DNA of 64,000 nucleotides from NCBI GenBank assembly GCA_021801345.1, contig JAJYYA010000005.1, positions 1 to 64,000 on the forward strand. The letters are read 5' to 3'. The notes beneath the pieces are model-generated. The model searched no databases. It worked only from the letters and a program-made list of their open reading frames with translations, and was not told the DNA's origin. The position numbers and the translations under genes were made by a program. The stretch comes from Nitrospirota bacterium. GTDB lineage: Bacteria > Nitrospirota > Leptospirillia > Leptospirillales > Leptospirillaceae. Of this stretch, positions 8,658 through 16,909 are shown in pieces. Each line of letters begins with the position of its first letter. Position 1 is the stretch's first letter.

Positions 8658-10691
8658 CTACGCGTGAAGGGTTCCGTTTCCGTTGAACTCCTCCATGAAG
8701 GTCTCGAAGATCGGGGCGGGGAGAGGTCGCGAGTAGAAGTAGCCCTGGATGAAGTCGGCACCGAGACCCCGCAGGATATTTCTCTGCTCCTCGTGCTCCA
8801 CGCCTTCGGTCACCGTCAGGATGTTGAGCGCATGGGAAAGGATGATGATGCCCTTTACAACCTCCCGGCTCCGGTCGTTGTCCTCGAGGTCGTCGACGAA
8901 GCTTTTGTCGATCTTGAGGTGGTGGATCGGGAGGCGGTTGAGGTAGCTGAGCGAGGAGTAGCCCGTTCCGAAGTCGTCGATCGAGAGGGCGATCCCCATG
9001 CGGTCGAGCTCCTGGGTCACGCGAAGAGAGGTCTCCCACTCGGCGATCATCGTCGACTCGGTGATCTCGATGACGAGATTTCGGGGAGAGAATCCCGTCT
9101 CTTCCAGAACCTTCCTGACATGGTCGAGGAATCCCGGTTGCCGGATCTGTCGGGTGGAGGCGTTGACGGAGAGGCTCAGGTCGAAGCCCTTGTCGTGCCA
9201 GATTCGTCCCTGGCGGCAGGCGGCCTCCAGGATCCAGCTCCCCAGGTCGACGATCGTGCCGTTGGACTCCGCCACCGGGATGAAGGTCGACGGGGGGACA
9301 AGCCCCTTTTCCGGGTGGTTCCATCGGACCAAAACTTCGGCAAGATGGGCTTTGTCCCGGGCGAGATCGACGATGGGCTGGAAGTAGAGGACAAACTCCT
9401 CCCGCTGGATTCCCCGGCGGATGGACTGGGCAAGTTCCATTGTTTCAAAGGTGCGCGCGGCCAGAGCCGGATCGAAGAGCCAGACCGGGTGCTCCCCCTC
9501 TTTTTCTTTGGCGGTGGAGAGGGCGCTCTTGGCCCGCTCCACCAGAATGTCGGCCTGTGTTCCGTTTTCGGGAAAGCAGGAGATGCCGACCGAGAGCGAG
9601 AGGGCGATCTGGTGGCCGCCGTGCTCCACAGGAGCCGAGCACCGTTCCCGGATCCGGCCGGCCCGCCGGTAGAGCTCCTCGACGGAGTCGCTGTCGGTGA
9701 CCATGATCAGGAAGGCGTCCCCTTCGCCCCGAACGAGAAGGTTCCCCTCTCCCGCCTCGGCCCCCAGACGCATGGCCAGCTTCGTCAGGACGGCATCCCC
9801 CGCCCCGTGTCCATAGGCGGAATTGATGCGCTTGAACCCGTCGATGCCGATCGCGAGAAGGCCGAAGAGGCGGGTCTCGGGGGCCATGAGACGGATGAAG
9901 GAGTCGATGCGGTCGCGGAAGAGATTTTCGTTGGAGAGCCCTGTCACCTGGTCGCGGTAGGTCAGATCCCAGAGCTTTTGCTCGTTTTTCTTCCGCTCCC
10001 GGAGAAACTCGACTCCGATCGTGAGCAGACCGAGCACGAGGACGGCGCCGAACTGGGTGTTCCACAGGCGCATCTGGGTGTTCATAAGGGCGATGCGGGA
10101 GCGCTCGATCCCGAACAGGGCCGTCTGGGTCGCAAGGTGGAGGGAAAGGATCGACTCCTCGAGCGCCCGGTAGTGAAACCTGAGATCTGTGGATGGCGCG
10201 GGGCGGGAAGAGACGAGATCTTTCCGGAAGAGGGCGAAGTTCAGCGAAAGTTCGGAGACGATGGTCCGGCTGAAGGGGAGCTTTGCTTGGGGAACCCCGT
10301 CGAGGACTGCGGACGTTTCCCGGAAGAGGGCCGCCTTCTGTCCGTCGAGATCGCTCATTTCCGGTCTTCCCGACGACCCGGGGGCGGCCTCGAGGCGTTC
10401 GAGAAGGGCCTGACGGACCGATTTCTGGAAAAAGACGAGGTTGTAGACAATTCTGGCGATTTTCCGGTTCTGGTCGAGAAGGGTCTTTTCCCCCTCGTGG
10501 ACATCTTCGATCTTGAGCTGGATTGCCAGGGAGGAGAGGAGGATCGCCGCAACAAAGAGAGCCGGAAGAAGGGGAATCCCCGAAAGAAGTGCGGATGTGC
10601 GGCGAAACAGGGGCATAAGGCGCCTTCTTTTTGCGGGCATGCCGGAGGGTTCGCGAGGTCTCTCCGATCGTCCCGATTGTGTCTCCATCAT
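8658..10691 (-). CDS. Membrane protein with degenerate GGDEF and intact EAL domain
   Basis: The 677-aa protein has a membrane segment near residues 35-55, a periplasmic helical sensor region, a second segment near 215-230, then GGDEF and EAL domains. The cyclase motif is degraded to RGEGDAF, so cyclase activity is unlikely; the domain may bind GTP as a regulator. The EAL domain reads EVLVRW and keeps VNAS, EITES, DDFGTGYSS, LKID and TEGVE, so it should be an active c-di-GMP phosphodiesterase. The ATG at 10691 is preceded by AGAGG; an in-frame ATG follows immediately. Confidence 0.92.
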   Translation of the reverse strand: MMETQSGRSERPREPSGMPAKRRRLMPLFRRTSALLSGIPLLPALFVAAILLSSLAIQLKIEDVHEGEKTLLDQNRKIARIVYNLVFFQKSVRQALLERLEAAPGSSGRPEMSDLDGQKAALFRETSAVLDGVPQAKLPFSRTIVSELSLNFALFRKDLVSSRPAPSTDLRFHYRALEESILSLHLATQTALFGIERSRIALMNTQMRLWNTQFGAVLVLGLLTIGVEFLRERKKNEQKLWDLTYRDQVTGLSNENLFRDRIDSFIRLMAPETRLFGLLAIGIDGFKRINSAYGHGAGDAVLTKLAMRLGAEAGEGNLLVRGEGDAFLIMVTDSDSVEELYRRAGRIRERCSAPVEHGGHQIALSLSVGISCFPENGTQADILVERAKSALSTAKEKEGEHPVWLFDPALAARTFETMELAQSIRRGIQREEFVLYFQPIVDLARDKAHLAEVLVRWNHPEKGLVPPSTFIPVAESNGTIVDLGSWILEAACRQGRIWHDKGFDLSLSVNASTRQIRQPGFLDHVRKVLEETGFSPRNLVIEITESTMIAEWETSLRVTQELDRMGIALSIDDFGTGYSSLSYLNRLPIHHLKIDKSFVDDLEDNDRSREVVKGIIILSHALNILTVTEGVEHEEQRNILRGLGADFIQGYFYSRPLPAPIFETFMEEFNGNGTLHA

Positions 10692-11222
10692 GAACGGCCT
10701 CTTTTCGATGGGCGAGGGAGCGCCCTCCCGAAAGGGGGGGCGGGGGGCTCTCAGAAGCGTATGCGCGGCCTCCGGTTATCGTGATCATGGCCAACGAACC
10801 CGAAAGACCATCATCGCGACATCGGCTCGAAAAGAGACGCCGCTTTACTTTCGCCAAAAACGGGAAGATTTGCAAGGCGTCGGTTGGAAATATTTCAAGG
10901 TTTTAAGCCTATAGGGGTGGTCAGAGTTTCCTCAGTCAATTGGAGATGCGCATGCCAATTCCCTGGAATGCCTGACCCCTTTGGAGGCTCTCGTCGAGGG
11001 GAGTCATCAAGGACGTCTTCTCCCCAGCCATTTTCGCCCGGTCTGAAGCTCGGGAGGTGAATCCGGCACGAACCGCCCCAAAGCTGTTTTTCCTGGGTAT
11101 CCCGGCAGAAGATGCGGTTGACCGGGTTCCCGTCCTTCCTGCGGATAAGAAGAGGTCCCGTCCCAGAAGGCCTCCCTGACTCTTTTGAGATTCGGTCGGG
11201 AGTTTGGGGGTAGCCCCCGGAT
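10692..11222. other. Intergenic with a nested inverted repeat at 10913-10980
   Basis: No credible gene is seen. AGGGGTGGTCAG (10913-10924) faces CTGACCCCT (10972-10980). Inside it, AATTGG (10938-10943) faces CCAATT (10955-10960) around ATGCGCAT. This compact 68-bp structure is downstream of the AAA ATPase gene and could be a terminator-like or mobile-element-end structure. The rest appears to be decayed sequence. Confidence 0.4.
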
Positions 11223-12344
11223 TTATTCGTGGGCTGCTGTCACGTTGTAGAGAGAAAGATAATTCTCGTTTTCCAGAACGTACCCGCCAAAAGATTCCTT
11301 CCATATGAACCCTTTTCTTCTCAATGTTTCCAATGCCGTTCTCACTGTTCCCGGGCTGGGCATTTTTCCGAGAATCTTTGCGTACTCGTGCATGGTCTCC
11401 TCAGAGAAGGGGATAAAATGAGAATGATTCCGAACCAATACGTCGAAGACGGCTTTTTGGGTCGTTGTCAAAGAGGCCAAGTCCACCTTGAGCTGGTTGT
11501 CAATGCTGACCTTCGTGAGTTCGGCCTCCATCAGGATGCGGGTGTTCAGATCCTCATCCGAACTGTCGGTTTTTCTCAATGCGCTGTCCACGGAGTCTTT
11601 CAAATACTCCGGACGAAGACCCAGAAGGGAAAATGCCTTGAAGATACGATGGGGATCCAGTTTCTGCCCGGACAACCTTTTGCTGTAGTAGGAGGAGAAC
11701 TCTTCCGCAAAGCCTTTTCCAAGAACGGGAAAGCGTTGGACTTTGACCCCGTAGAAGGGTTGCTTGTGGTCTTGCGTCAGGTTCGCCAGCTTGTCTCGGT
11801 TGGACCCCGTAAAAACAAGGGCGAGCCGCGTCGATTGTCCCGCTATGTTCATTGTGTCCCGAGCGGATTTTAGAGCGAACATCGTATTTGTTCCCTCTTT
11901 TGTCGACAGGGCATGTTGAGCTTCGTCGATAACAAGGGCGATCGGTTTTTTTGCCACTTCCGACAATGTCTTCAGAGCGAGATTCAACGAAATATTGTCG
12001 GGAAGCATTGTGGCCTTCAGGTTGAACTCCATTCCGCGTATCGTCAACTTTTCCGCACCAAGCTTCTCGAAAAGTCCGGCATAAGAAACCAGCGTGCTTT
12101 GTATCGCTTCAGAAATGACGTGGGCGGGATCCTTTGACCTGTCATTCCAGAGGTCGGCATAGACAGTCAAAAAGCCGTTCGATTCAAGTTCTGGCAATAG
12201 ATCCACCTGGAGGAATGTACTTTTTCCGGTTCTTCGCGGAGCGGCAAGAAAAAGACCGGACCGGTAATCTGGAATACTGTCCCCAACGAGACCACGACAA
12301 TACTCTTTTGCCAGATCTGTTCGCCTGTACACAAAGGTCTTCAT
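11223..12344 (-). CDS. AAA ATPase with C-terminal winged helix, accessory
   Basis: The 373-aa protein has Walker A APRRTGKST at about residue 35 and Walker B ALVIDEAQ at about 135. A sensor-1-like segment LALVFTGSN comes at about 170, and a C-terminal winged-helix-like region (TTTQKAVFDVLVRNHS onward) ends the protein. It looks like the single-protein ATPases common in accessory DNA. The ATG at 12344 has a very strong GGGAGGAG site. Composition is lower in GC than its neighbours. Partner and function are unknown; a defence or mobile-element role is only a guess. Confidence 0.8.
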   Translation of the reverse strand: MKTFVYRRTDLAKEYCRGLVGDSIPDYRSGLFLAAPRRTGKSTFLQVDLLPELESNGFLTVYADLWNDRSKDPAHVISEAIQSTLVSYAGLFEKLGAEKLTIRGMEFNLKATMLPDNISLNLALKTLSEVAKKPIALVIDEAQHALSTKEGTNTMFALKSARDTMNIAGQSTRLALVFTGSNRDKLANLTQDHKQPFYGVKVQRFPVLGKGFAEEFSSYYSKRLSGQKLDPHRIFKAFSLLGLRPEYLKDSVDSALRKTDSSDEDLNTRILMEAELTKVSIDNQLKVDLASLTTTQKAVFDVLVRNHSHFIPFSEETMHEYAKILGKMPSPGTVRTALETLRRKGFIWKESFGGYVLENENYLSLYNVTAAHE

Positions 12345-12367
12345 CGCTCCTCCCCCCCAAGAAAATA

Positions 12368-12422
12368 TTACGCATTAATTACGCGCTGAACGTAATTGTA
12401 GCGTAAGTTTTCGAAAAGTCAA
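12368..12422 (-). promoter_or_regulatory. Sigma70-like promoter with TTACGC repeats for the AAA ATPase
   Basis: On the minus strand TTGACT (12422-12417) and TACAAT (12400-12395) are separated by 16 nt and point at the ATG at 12344. TTACGC repeats at 12368-12373 and 12379-12384, with the inverse GCGTAA at 12401-12406, bracket the -10 box and predicted start. They are operator candidates. Confidence 0.6.
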
Positions 12423-12778
12423 TGAACACAATGTGATGACAATGTCTTCCTGGCGGATCAGAATCGGGGTCATCAGGAATTTTCCTCGGGTTCCGGAACC
12501 GGGGATTGGGCGCGTCGAGGGAGATCGATTGAAAAGATGCGAAGAGGGGAAGGATTGGGGGTGGGGAAGGTCCATCCTTCCCCATCCGCTGAACATGCTG
12601 GATCTATGTCTATTGCGCCAGCGGCGTTTCACGGGGAGTGGAACTATCGGATCAGTCCCCAGAAAAAATCAGGATAAATGTTCAAGTTAGTTTTGCTAGT
12701 CTAATGACGTTAAGTGTTGCACGTTAACCCCACTTTCTAACCAGCCGATTCAAGATCGATTGGATCGAAACACGATTT
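12423..12778. other. Intergenic, no gene seen
   Basis: About 350 bp lie between the ATPase promoter and the antitoxin operator. The stretch after 12690 is AT-rich and repeats GTTAA twice near 12710-12727. I find no supportable coding region; one 85-codon frame has no ribosome binding site or recognisable motif. Confidence 0.4.
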
Positions 12779-12791
12779 AAGTGTTACACTT
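12779..12791. promoter_or_regulatory. Palindromic operator candidate upstream of the RHH antitoxin
   Basis: AAGTGT-T-ACACTT at 12779-12791 is a perfect 6-bp palindrome 32 bp before the antitoxin ATG. Ribbon-helix-helix antitoxins commonly bind such sites to autoregulate, so this is a likely operator. Confidence 0.55.
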
Positions 12792-12823
12792 ATCCAGTGC
12801 CAACTGCCCGGAGGAGGAACGCG

Positions 12824-13060
12824 ATGAAAAAAAAGAACGTGACCATTACCTTGGATGAAGAGATCTTGGATTGGGCACGCATCAAGGCAGCGAAACGGCG
12901 ATCGAGCCTCTCGCGCATGCTGGGAGAAATACTGGAAGAGGAACACCGCATGGAAAACAATTACGAAAAAGAAATGGTCGCATATTTCGATCGTCCACGA
13001 AATCGGATCATTTCGAGTGAACCTTACCCTACAAGAGAAGAAATACATGAAAGAAGGTAG
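12824..13060 (+). CDS. Ribbon-helix-helix type antitoxin
   Basis: The 78-aa protein begins MKKKNVTITLDEEILDWARI, a beta strand followed by a helix typical of RHH antitoxins (DUF6364-like). The second helix RRSSLSRMLGEILEEE and an acidic toxin-binding tail follow. The ATG at 12824 has GGAGGAGG 7 nt upstream; a GTG 27 bp earlier is less likely. Its 3' end overlaps the PIN toxin frame by 14 bp, the usual arrangement of a translationally coupled pair. Since the toxin is broken, this may be an orphan antitoxin. Confidence 0.8.
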   Translation: MKKKNVTITLDEEILDWARIKAAKRRSSLSRMLGEILEEEHRMENNYEKEMVAYFDRPRNRIISSEPYPTREEIHERR

Positions 13061-13404
13061 ATCTTTTGTCGACACGAACATTTTTGTTTATGCGGAAGAT
13101 TTCCAAAACCCAAAAAAGCAAAAGAAAGCGCACTCTCTTCTTAAAGCCCTTTGGGAAAACCATTCCGGACGAACAAGCATTCAGGTTCTTCAGGAGTTCT
13201 ACCAAGTGACGACTCGCAAACTCCGACCAGGACTTCCCCTGGCAGAAGCCAGAGACATTGTTGAGAGGCTTCAGGCTTGGAACCCGTTGCCGACAACGCA
13301 AGACACTCTTTCTACGAGCCTGGGAAATAAGTCAAAAATTCCATGAGGATGGAAATTTGATCCGATTAAAGTGTCATTTCCATGAAGCAAGTGGGAACAA
13401 GTAA
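13047..13404 (+). pseudogene. PIN-domain toxin, frameshifted and truncated
   Basis: The frame from ATG 13047 reads MKEGRSFVDTNIFVYAED, the PIN N-terminus with its first metal-binding aspartate. It continues through SIQVLQEFYQVTTRK and RDIVERLQAWNPLPTTQDTL, then runs into junk and stops at 13346. In another frame, TTT at 13309 onward gives FLRAWEISQKFH, the expected continuation, so an indel lies in the CTTTCT tract near 13307-13312. Even that frame ends at 13404 without the C-terminal PIN aspartates. The toxin should be inactive. Confidence 0.75.
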
Positions 13405-13707
13405 CTCATTATCCCTCAAAAACATGGCTATATGGGGAATCTTTTTCGAGAAAGTCGTTTTTTGAGGCGTATTTCCTAGGCTCCTAGTCGGCCTGGTCGG
13501 AGCGGTAGGCAAGATCGGTCTTCGAGAAGAATGCGGCTCTCCGTTTTTGTCCTGTCAGGGATGAAAAGAGGCCTTGTTTCTCCCCGTCCCCCCCCAAAAA
13601 AAAAGTGCCGCATGAATGATCTGCACCCCATCCGTCTGGCCCTTCCCAACCGCTGAGAGATCGTCGGAAGGTCTCGATCCCTTCCGGAAAGCTCGGGAGA
13701 TCCTGTC
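13405..13707. other. Intergenic, no gene seen
   Basis: This 303-bp interval lies between the decayed toxin and the 3' end of the receiver-GGDEF-EAL gene. It contains a C-run followed by an A-run near 13590-13603, which reads as a T-tract on the minus strand downstream of that gene. I could not find a convincing stem before it, so no terminator is called. Confidence 0.4.
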
Positions 13708-16287
13708 TCAGGCCGGGGGAACCTGCTCCGCGAGGGTCCGGAGAAGCGACTCTTTTTGGAGAGACTGATAGAGATACTGGAGACGGTCCTTTCGGGCGAG
13801 AAGCCTCCGGGAGAGGTCGAGGGCTCCCTCGTCGTCTCCCTGCCGAAGTTTTTCGACCATGTCTCGGACGGTCGCGTCGATCTCGGACGAGCATGCCGCA
13901 AGCGGCGCGAAGACGGGAAGGCTTCCGTAGAGCGATCGTCCCTCCCCGGAAAGCCATTCCGAGACCGGGGACGGTTCGACGAGCGTCCTCGATTCCTCCC
14001 TCTTCTGGAGCAGGGACCGAAGGTCCATGCTGGTCCGGTAGATCCACTCGAGGTGGGCAAGGAAAACCGAGAGGATCGCAAGTTCGCTCTCCGAGACATT
14101 CGGAGTGCCGAAGGCGGCATGACCTCCGTTGATCCAGGACTCCCGCCAGGAAAGGAACTCCTCCGGAGGAAGCGGCGATGAGATTCCGAAGCCCTGGGCC
14201 AGATCGCATCCCATCTTTTCGAGAAGGAGGGCATACTCCCGCTTTTCCAGCCCCTTGGCCACGACCTTCTGCCCGAAGCTTCTGGCAAGGCCCGAGACCC
14301 CTTCGATAAGCGCCATGCCCCCGTGGTCCTTCTGAAAGTCGAGGACGACGTTCTGGGAGATCTTCAGGGCGTCGAGAGGGAGGGCCGAAAGGTTCGGAAG
14401 TGTGGTGTGACCGGCTCCGAAGTCGTCGAGAGAGGTCAGGACGCCCAAGGCGTTGAGCTTTTCCAGTGTCCGGCGAATTTCCGGAAGACTCCCCGTCTCG
14501 ACCCATTCCCGGACCTCGATGCGCAGAAGGGCCGGAGGCACGTCGGGATAAGTCGCCAAAAGCTGGGCGATCTCTGAAAAGAAGGTGGGCTGGGAGAGTC
14601 CTGTCGCGTCGAGATTGACGCTGACGGGAACAGGGTGTCCGTCTTTTGCCCAAAGCGCGATCTGGGCGACCGCGGCCTCGAGGACGAAGCGGTCGAGGGC
14701 TCCGCTCGTGTCAGTTCCGGCGATATACGGAAGGAAGCTGTGCGGAGACAGAAAGCCTTTTTCCGGATGGTCCCAGCGGACAAGGGCTTCGGCGTAGACG
14801 ATCTCTCCGGTCAGAAGGTTGACGACCGGCTGGTAGCAGAGCCGGAAGAGACCGTCTCGGAGTGCGCGGGCGATTTCGCCGACAGCCTCCGTCCGTTTCG
14901 CTTCTTCCTGGTCCATTTGGAAGTCGTAGAAGGCATACCGCCGCGTATTCGAGCTCTTTGCCTGGTACATGGCCCGATCGGCCTTGGCGACGAGTTCCTC
15001 TCCCGTCTCTCCGTCGGAAGGGAAGAGGGCGGCTCCCACGGAGACTCCGGCCGAGACAAGATGCCCTCCGAGGGTGTACGGCGGGGCAAGCCGGGCGACG
15101 AGCTTTTCGATGAAGCGGGAGACGCTGCCCGGACGTCCGACATTGTGCAAGACGACGGCAAATTCGTCGCCGCCCAGACGAGAGACGAAGTCGGAGCGGC
15201 GCATGAGTCTCCGGAGCCGGTCCGCGACCTCCACGAGCAGTGTGTCGCCGGCCGCGTGGCCGTAGGTGTCGTTGACGGACTTGAAACGGTCGAGATCGAG
15301 AATCAAAAGGCAGAAAGGAAATCCGCTCCTTTTTCCGGCATCGACGCTTCTCTGGAGATGGTCGTTGAAGCTCTTCCGGTTGGGGAGTCCGGTCAGGGTG
15401 TCGGAGTTGGCCAGAGCGACAAGCGCGCGTTCCATCTCCTTTCGCTTGATGGCATAGGAGACCGAGCGAAGAAGGAGGGGGGCCGTAACCATCTCCTTCA
15501 CCAGAAAGTCCTGGGCGCCCGCCGACAAGGAGGAGACGGCGACCGCCTCCTCCTTCATTCCGGAGAGGACGATCACGGGAAGCTCGGAATCGATCTCCCG
15601 AAACTTCCGGAGGGATTCGAGCCCCTCTCCGTCGGGCAGGATCAGGTCGAGAAGGACGGCGTCGACGGACGTTCTCGCGAGGGTCTTTCGGGCCTCCGAG
15701 AGGGTCCGGGCGAAGAGCAGGGAGAGGGGGCGAAGGAGAGGGTATTCCTTGAGCATCTCCCGGACCAGCACGCGATCTCCCGGGTTGTCTTCGACGAGAA
15801 GGATCGTCAGGGGGCTGGCGGGGTCCTCCGTCTCCGCGGAGACGAAATGGCTTCTGTGGCGAAGGTCCCGGGTGTCGAGGAGAAGGGCCCGGAAAATATG
15901 CAGGAGGTCCTCGCCGCTATTGGGGTCGACGAGATAGACCCGGCGGTTTCGGTTCGCGAGGGAGAGGATCTCCCGGCCGGGGGCCGGCGAAAAAATCACG
16001 AGTGTCGTAAGGGACAGGGGAGAGGAGAACTCCTGGGGGGAGACGAGTTCGAGAAGGCCGGAAGATTCAAGGTCGCTCTCCGACAGCAGGAAGATGTCGG
16101 GAGGGGCGGGAACGCGTCCCCGGGTTCCTAGGAGATGTCCCCGCAGATCCCGGGGGGTGTCGAGACGGGTCACCCGGAAGCTCTCTCCGGATTTTTCGAG
16201 GACGCTTTCGAGAAGAGGATGAGGAAAGTCTTTCCCGGAGAGAATCAGCACGTCGATCTTTTTGATGGCGGAGGAGGTGTTTGTCAT
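13708..16287 (-). CDS. Dual receiver-like GGDEF protein with degenerate EAL and CZB-like tail
   Basis: This soluble 859-aa protein has a first receiver-like region without a clear phosphoacceptor (residues 8-140) and a second receiver (about 160-290) with phosphoacceptor in AVLLDLILPDG. An intact GGDEF (about 371) carries an RRSD inhibitory site. The EAL domain keeps EALVRW and DDFGAG but has VAKGLE for VAEGVE, losing a glutamate needed for catalysis. The last 150 residues (HLEW near 745, SEWLSGEGRSLYGSLP) resemble a CZB zinc-binding domain without most ligands. I read it as a cyclase with a regulatory EAL. The ATG at 16287 starts the conserved part; its ribosome site is weak. Confidence 0.88.
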   Translation of the reverse strand: MTNTSSAIKKIDVLILSGKDFPHPLLESVLEKSGESFRVTRLDTPRDLRGHLLGTRGRVPAPPDIFLLSESDLESSGLLELVSPQEFSSPLSLTTLVIFSPAPGREILSLANRNRRVYLVDPNSGEDLLHIFRALLLDTRDLRHRSHFVSAETEDPASPLTILLVEDNPGDRVLVREMLKEYPLLRPLSLLFARTLSEARKTLARTSVDAVLLDLILPDGEGLESLRKFREIDSELPVIVLSGMKEEAVAVSSLSAGAQDFLVKEMVTAPLLLRSVSYAIKRKEMERALVALANSDTLTGLPNRKSFNDHLQRSVDAGKRSGFPFCLLILDLDRFKSVNDTYGHAAGDTLLVEVADRLRRLMRRSDFVSRLGGDEFAVVLHNVGRPGSVSRFIEKLVARLAPPYTLGGHLVSAGVSVGAALFPSDGETGEELVAKADRAMYQAKSSNTRRYAFYDFQMDQEEAKRTEAVGEIARALRDGLFRLCYQPVVNLLTGEIVYAEALVRWDHPEKGFLSPHSFLPYIAGTDTSGALDRFVLEAAVAQIALWAKDGHPVPVSVNLDATGLSQPTFFSEIAQLLATYPDVPPALLRIEVREWVETGSLPEIRRTLEKLNALGVLTSLDDFGAGHTTLPNLSALPLDALKISQNVVLDFQKDHGGMALIEGVSGLARSFGQKVVAKGLEKREYALLLEKMGCDLAQGFGISSPLPPEEFLSWRESWINGGHAAFGTPNVSESELAILSVFLAHLEWIYRTSMDLRSLLQKREESRTLVEPSPVSEWLSGEGRSLYGSLPVFAPLAACSSEIDATVRDMVEKLRQGDDEGALDLSRRLLARKDRLQYLYQSLQKESLLRTLAEQVPPA

Positions 16288-16909
16288 AGGGAGAAAGATC
16301 CTTATGTCACAACGGGAGGCCCTATCGCCGAGAAAGGAGCAGGCGTCCCCCGGTTCCTGGTGAGGCGTCCTCCGCGGGTAAGGGATCGGAGGGAGAAGCG
16401 ACAGGGGTGAAGACGCCGCACGGGAGCGGCGAATCATATCCGGAAAAAGACGGAAGAAGGAGGACACACCCGGTCCCCGGTCCGGAGATTCGGCGAAGGA
16501 AAGGGGAGAGAGAGGCGACAAGGAAGACTCGGCTCCGAGGAGGGATCCGCGAGAAACGAAGGAATCCTTTCTTGCCCGAGACATTGTATGATTTTTTCCG
16601 GAAAATCGAAAGATCTTTTTTCTTGTGGTCTGAAAATGAAAATAATGCCGTACGCACAGCGTCTTTCATCAATTAACGCAAGCCGCCCTGCCCCTTCGCA
16701 AGAGATGCCCTCCGAAGGCCCCGACCGGCCGCGAGAGAGGGCGATTCGGCGGCATTTTAGGACCGGATCGCACGCTCTGCCGGGGTCTGCCTTGCCTTTG
16801 CATGCTTGGTTCCCAAAGAAAGAGAGAGCGGGGCGCTTCCTCCGTGAGGAGTCCTGTGCCCCGAAAACCTCCCTTCCTCTATTGGCGAGGCATCCGTTAG
16901 GCGGTCCTC
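16288..16909. other. Intergenic, no gene seen
   Basis: This 622-bp gap lies between the caspase-fold gene and the receiver-GGDEF gene, both on the minus strand. The part near 16580-16680 is AT-rich and probably carries the promoter of the c-di-GMP gene (minus-strand TTGATG near 16670). I looked for a c-di-GMP riboswitch core and did not find one. Confidence 0.4.

Noticed and set aside
8664-10784. A 706-codon plus-strand open frame opposite the GGDEF-EAL gene
   Set aside because: It is the antisense of a well-supported gene in GC-rich DNA, has an Asp/Gly/Val-rich composition and no domain. Similar long antisense frames at 3088-4803, 14635-16131, 55062-56231 and 56343-57716 were dropped for the same reason.
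12433-12690. 85-codon plus-strand frame
   Set aside because: No ribosome binding site, no motif, and it lies in a decayed intergenic region.
16288-16909. c-di-GMP riboswitch near the c-di-GMP genes
   Set aside because: I looked for the GEMM-type conserved core and stems in this and other leaders of the c-di-GMP genes and saw none.
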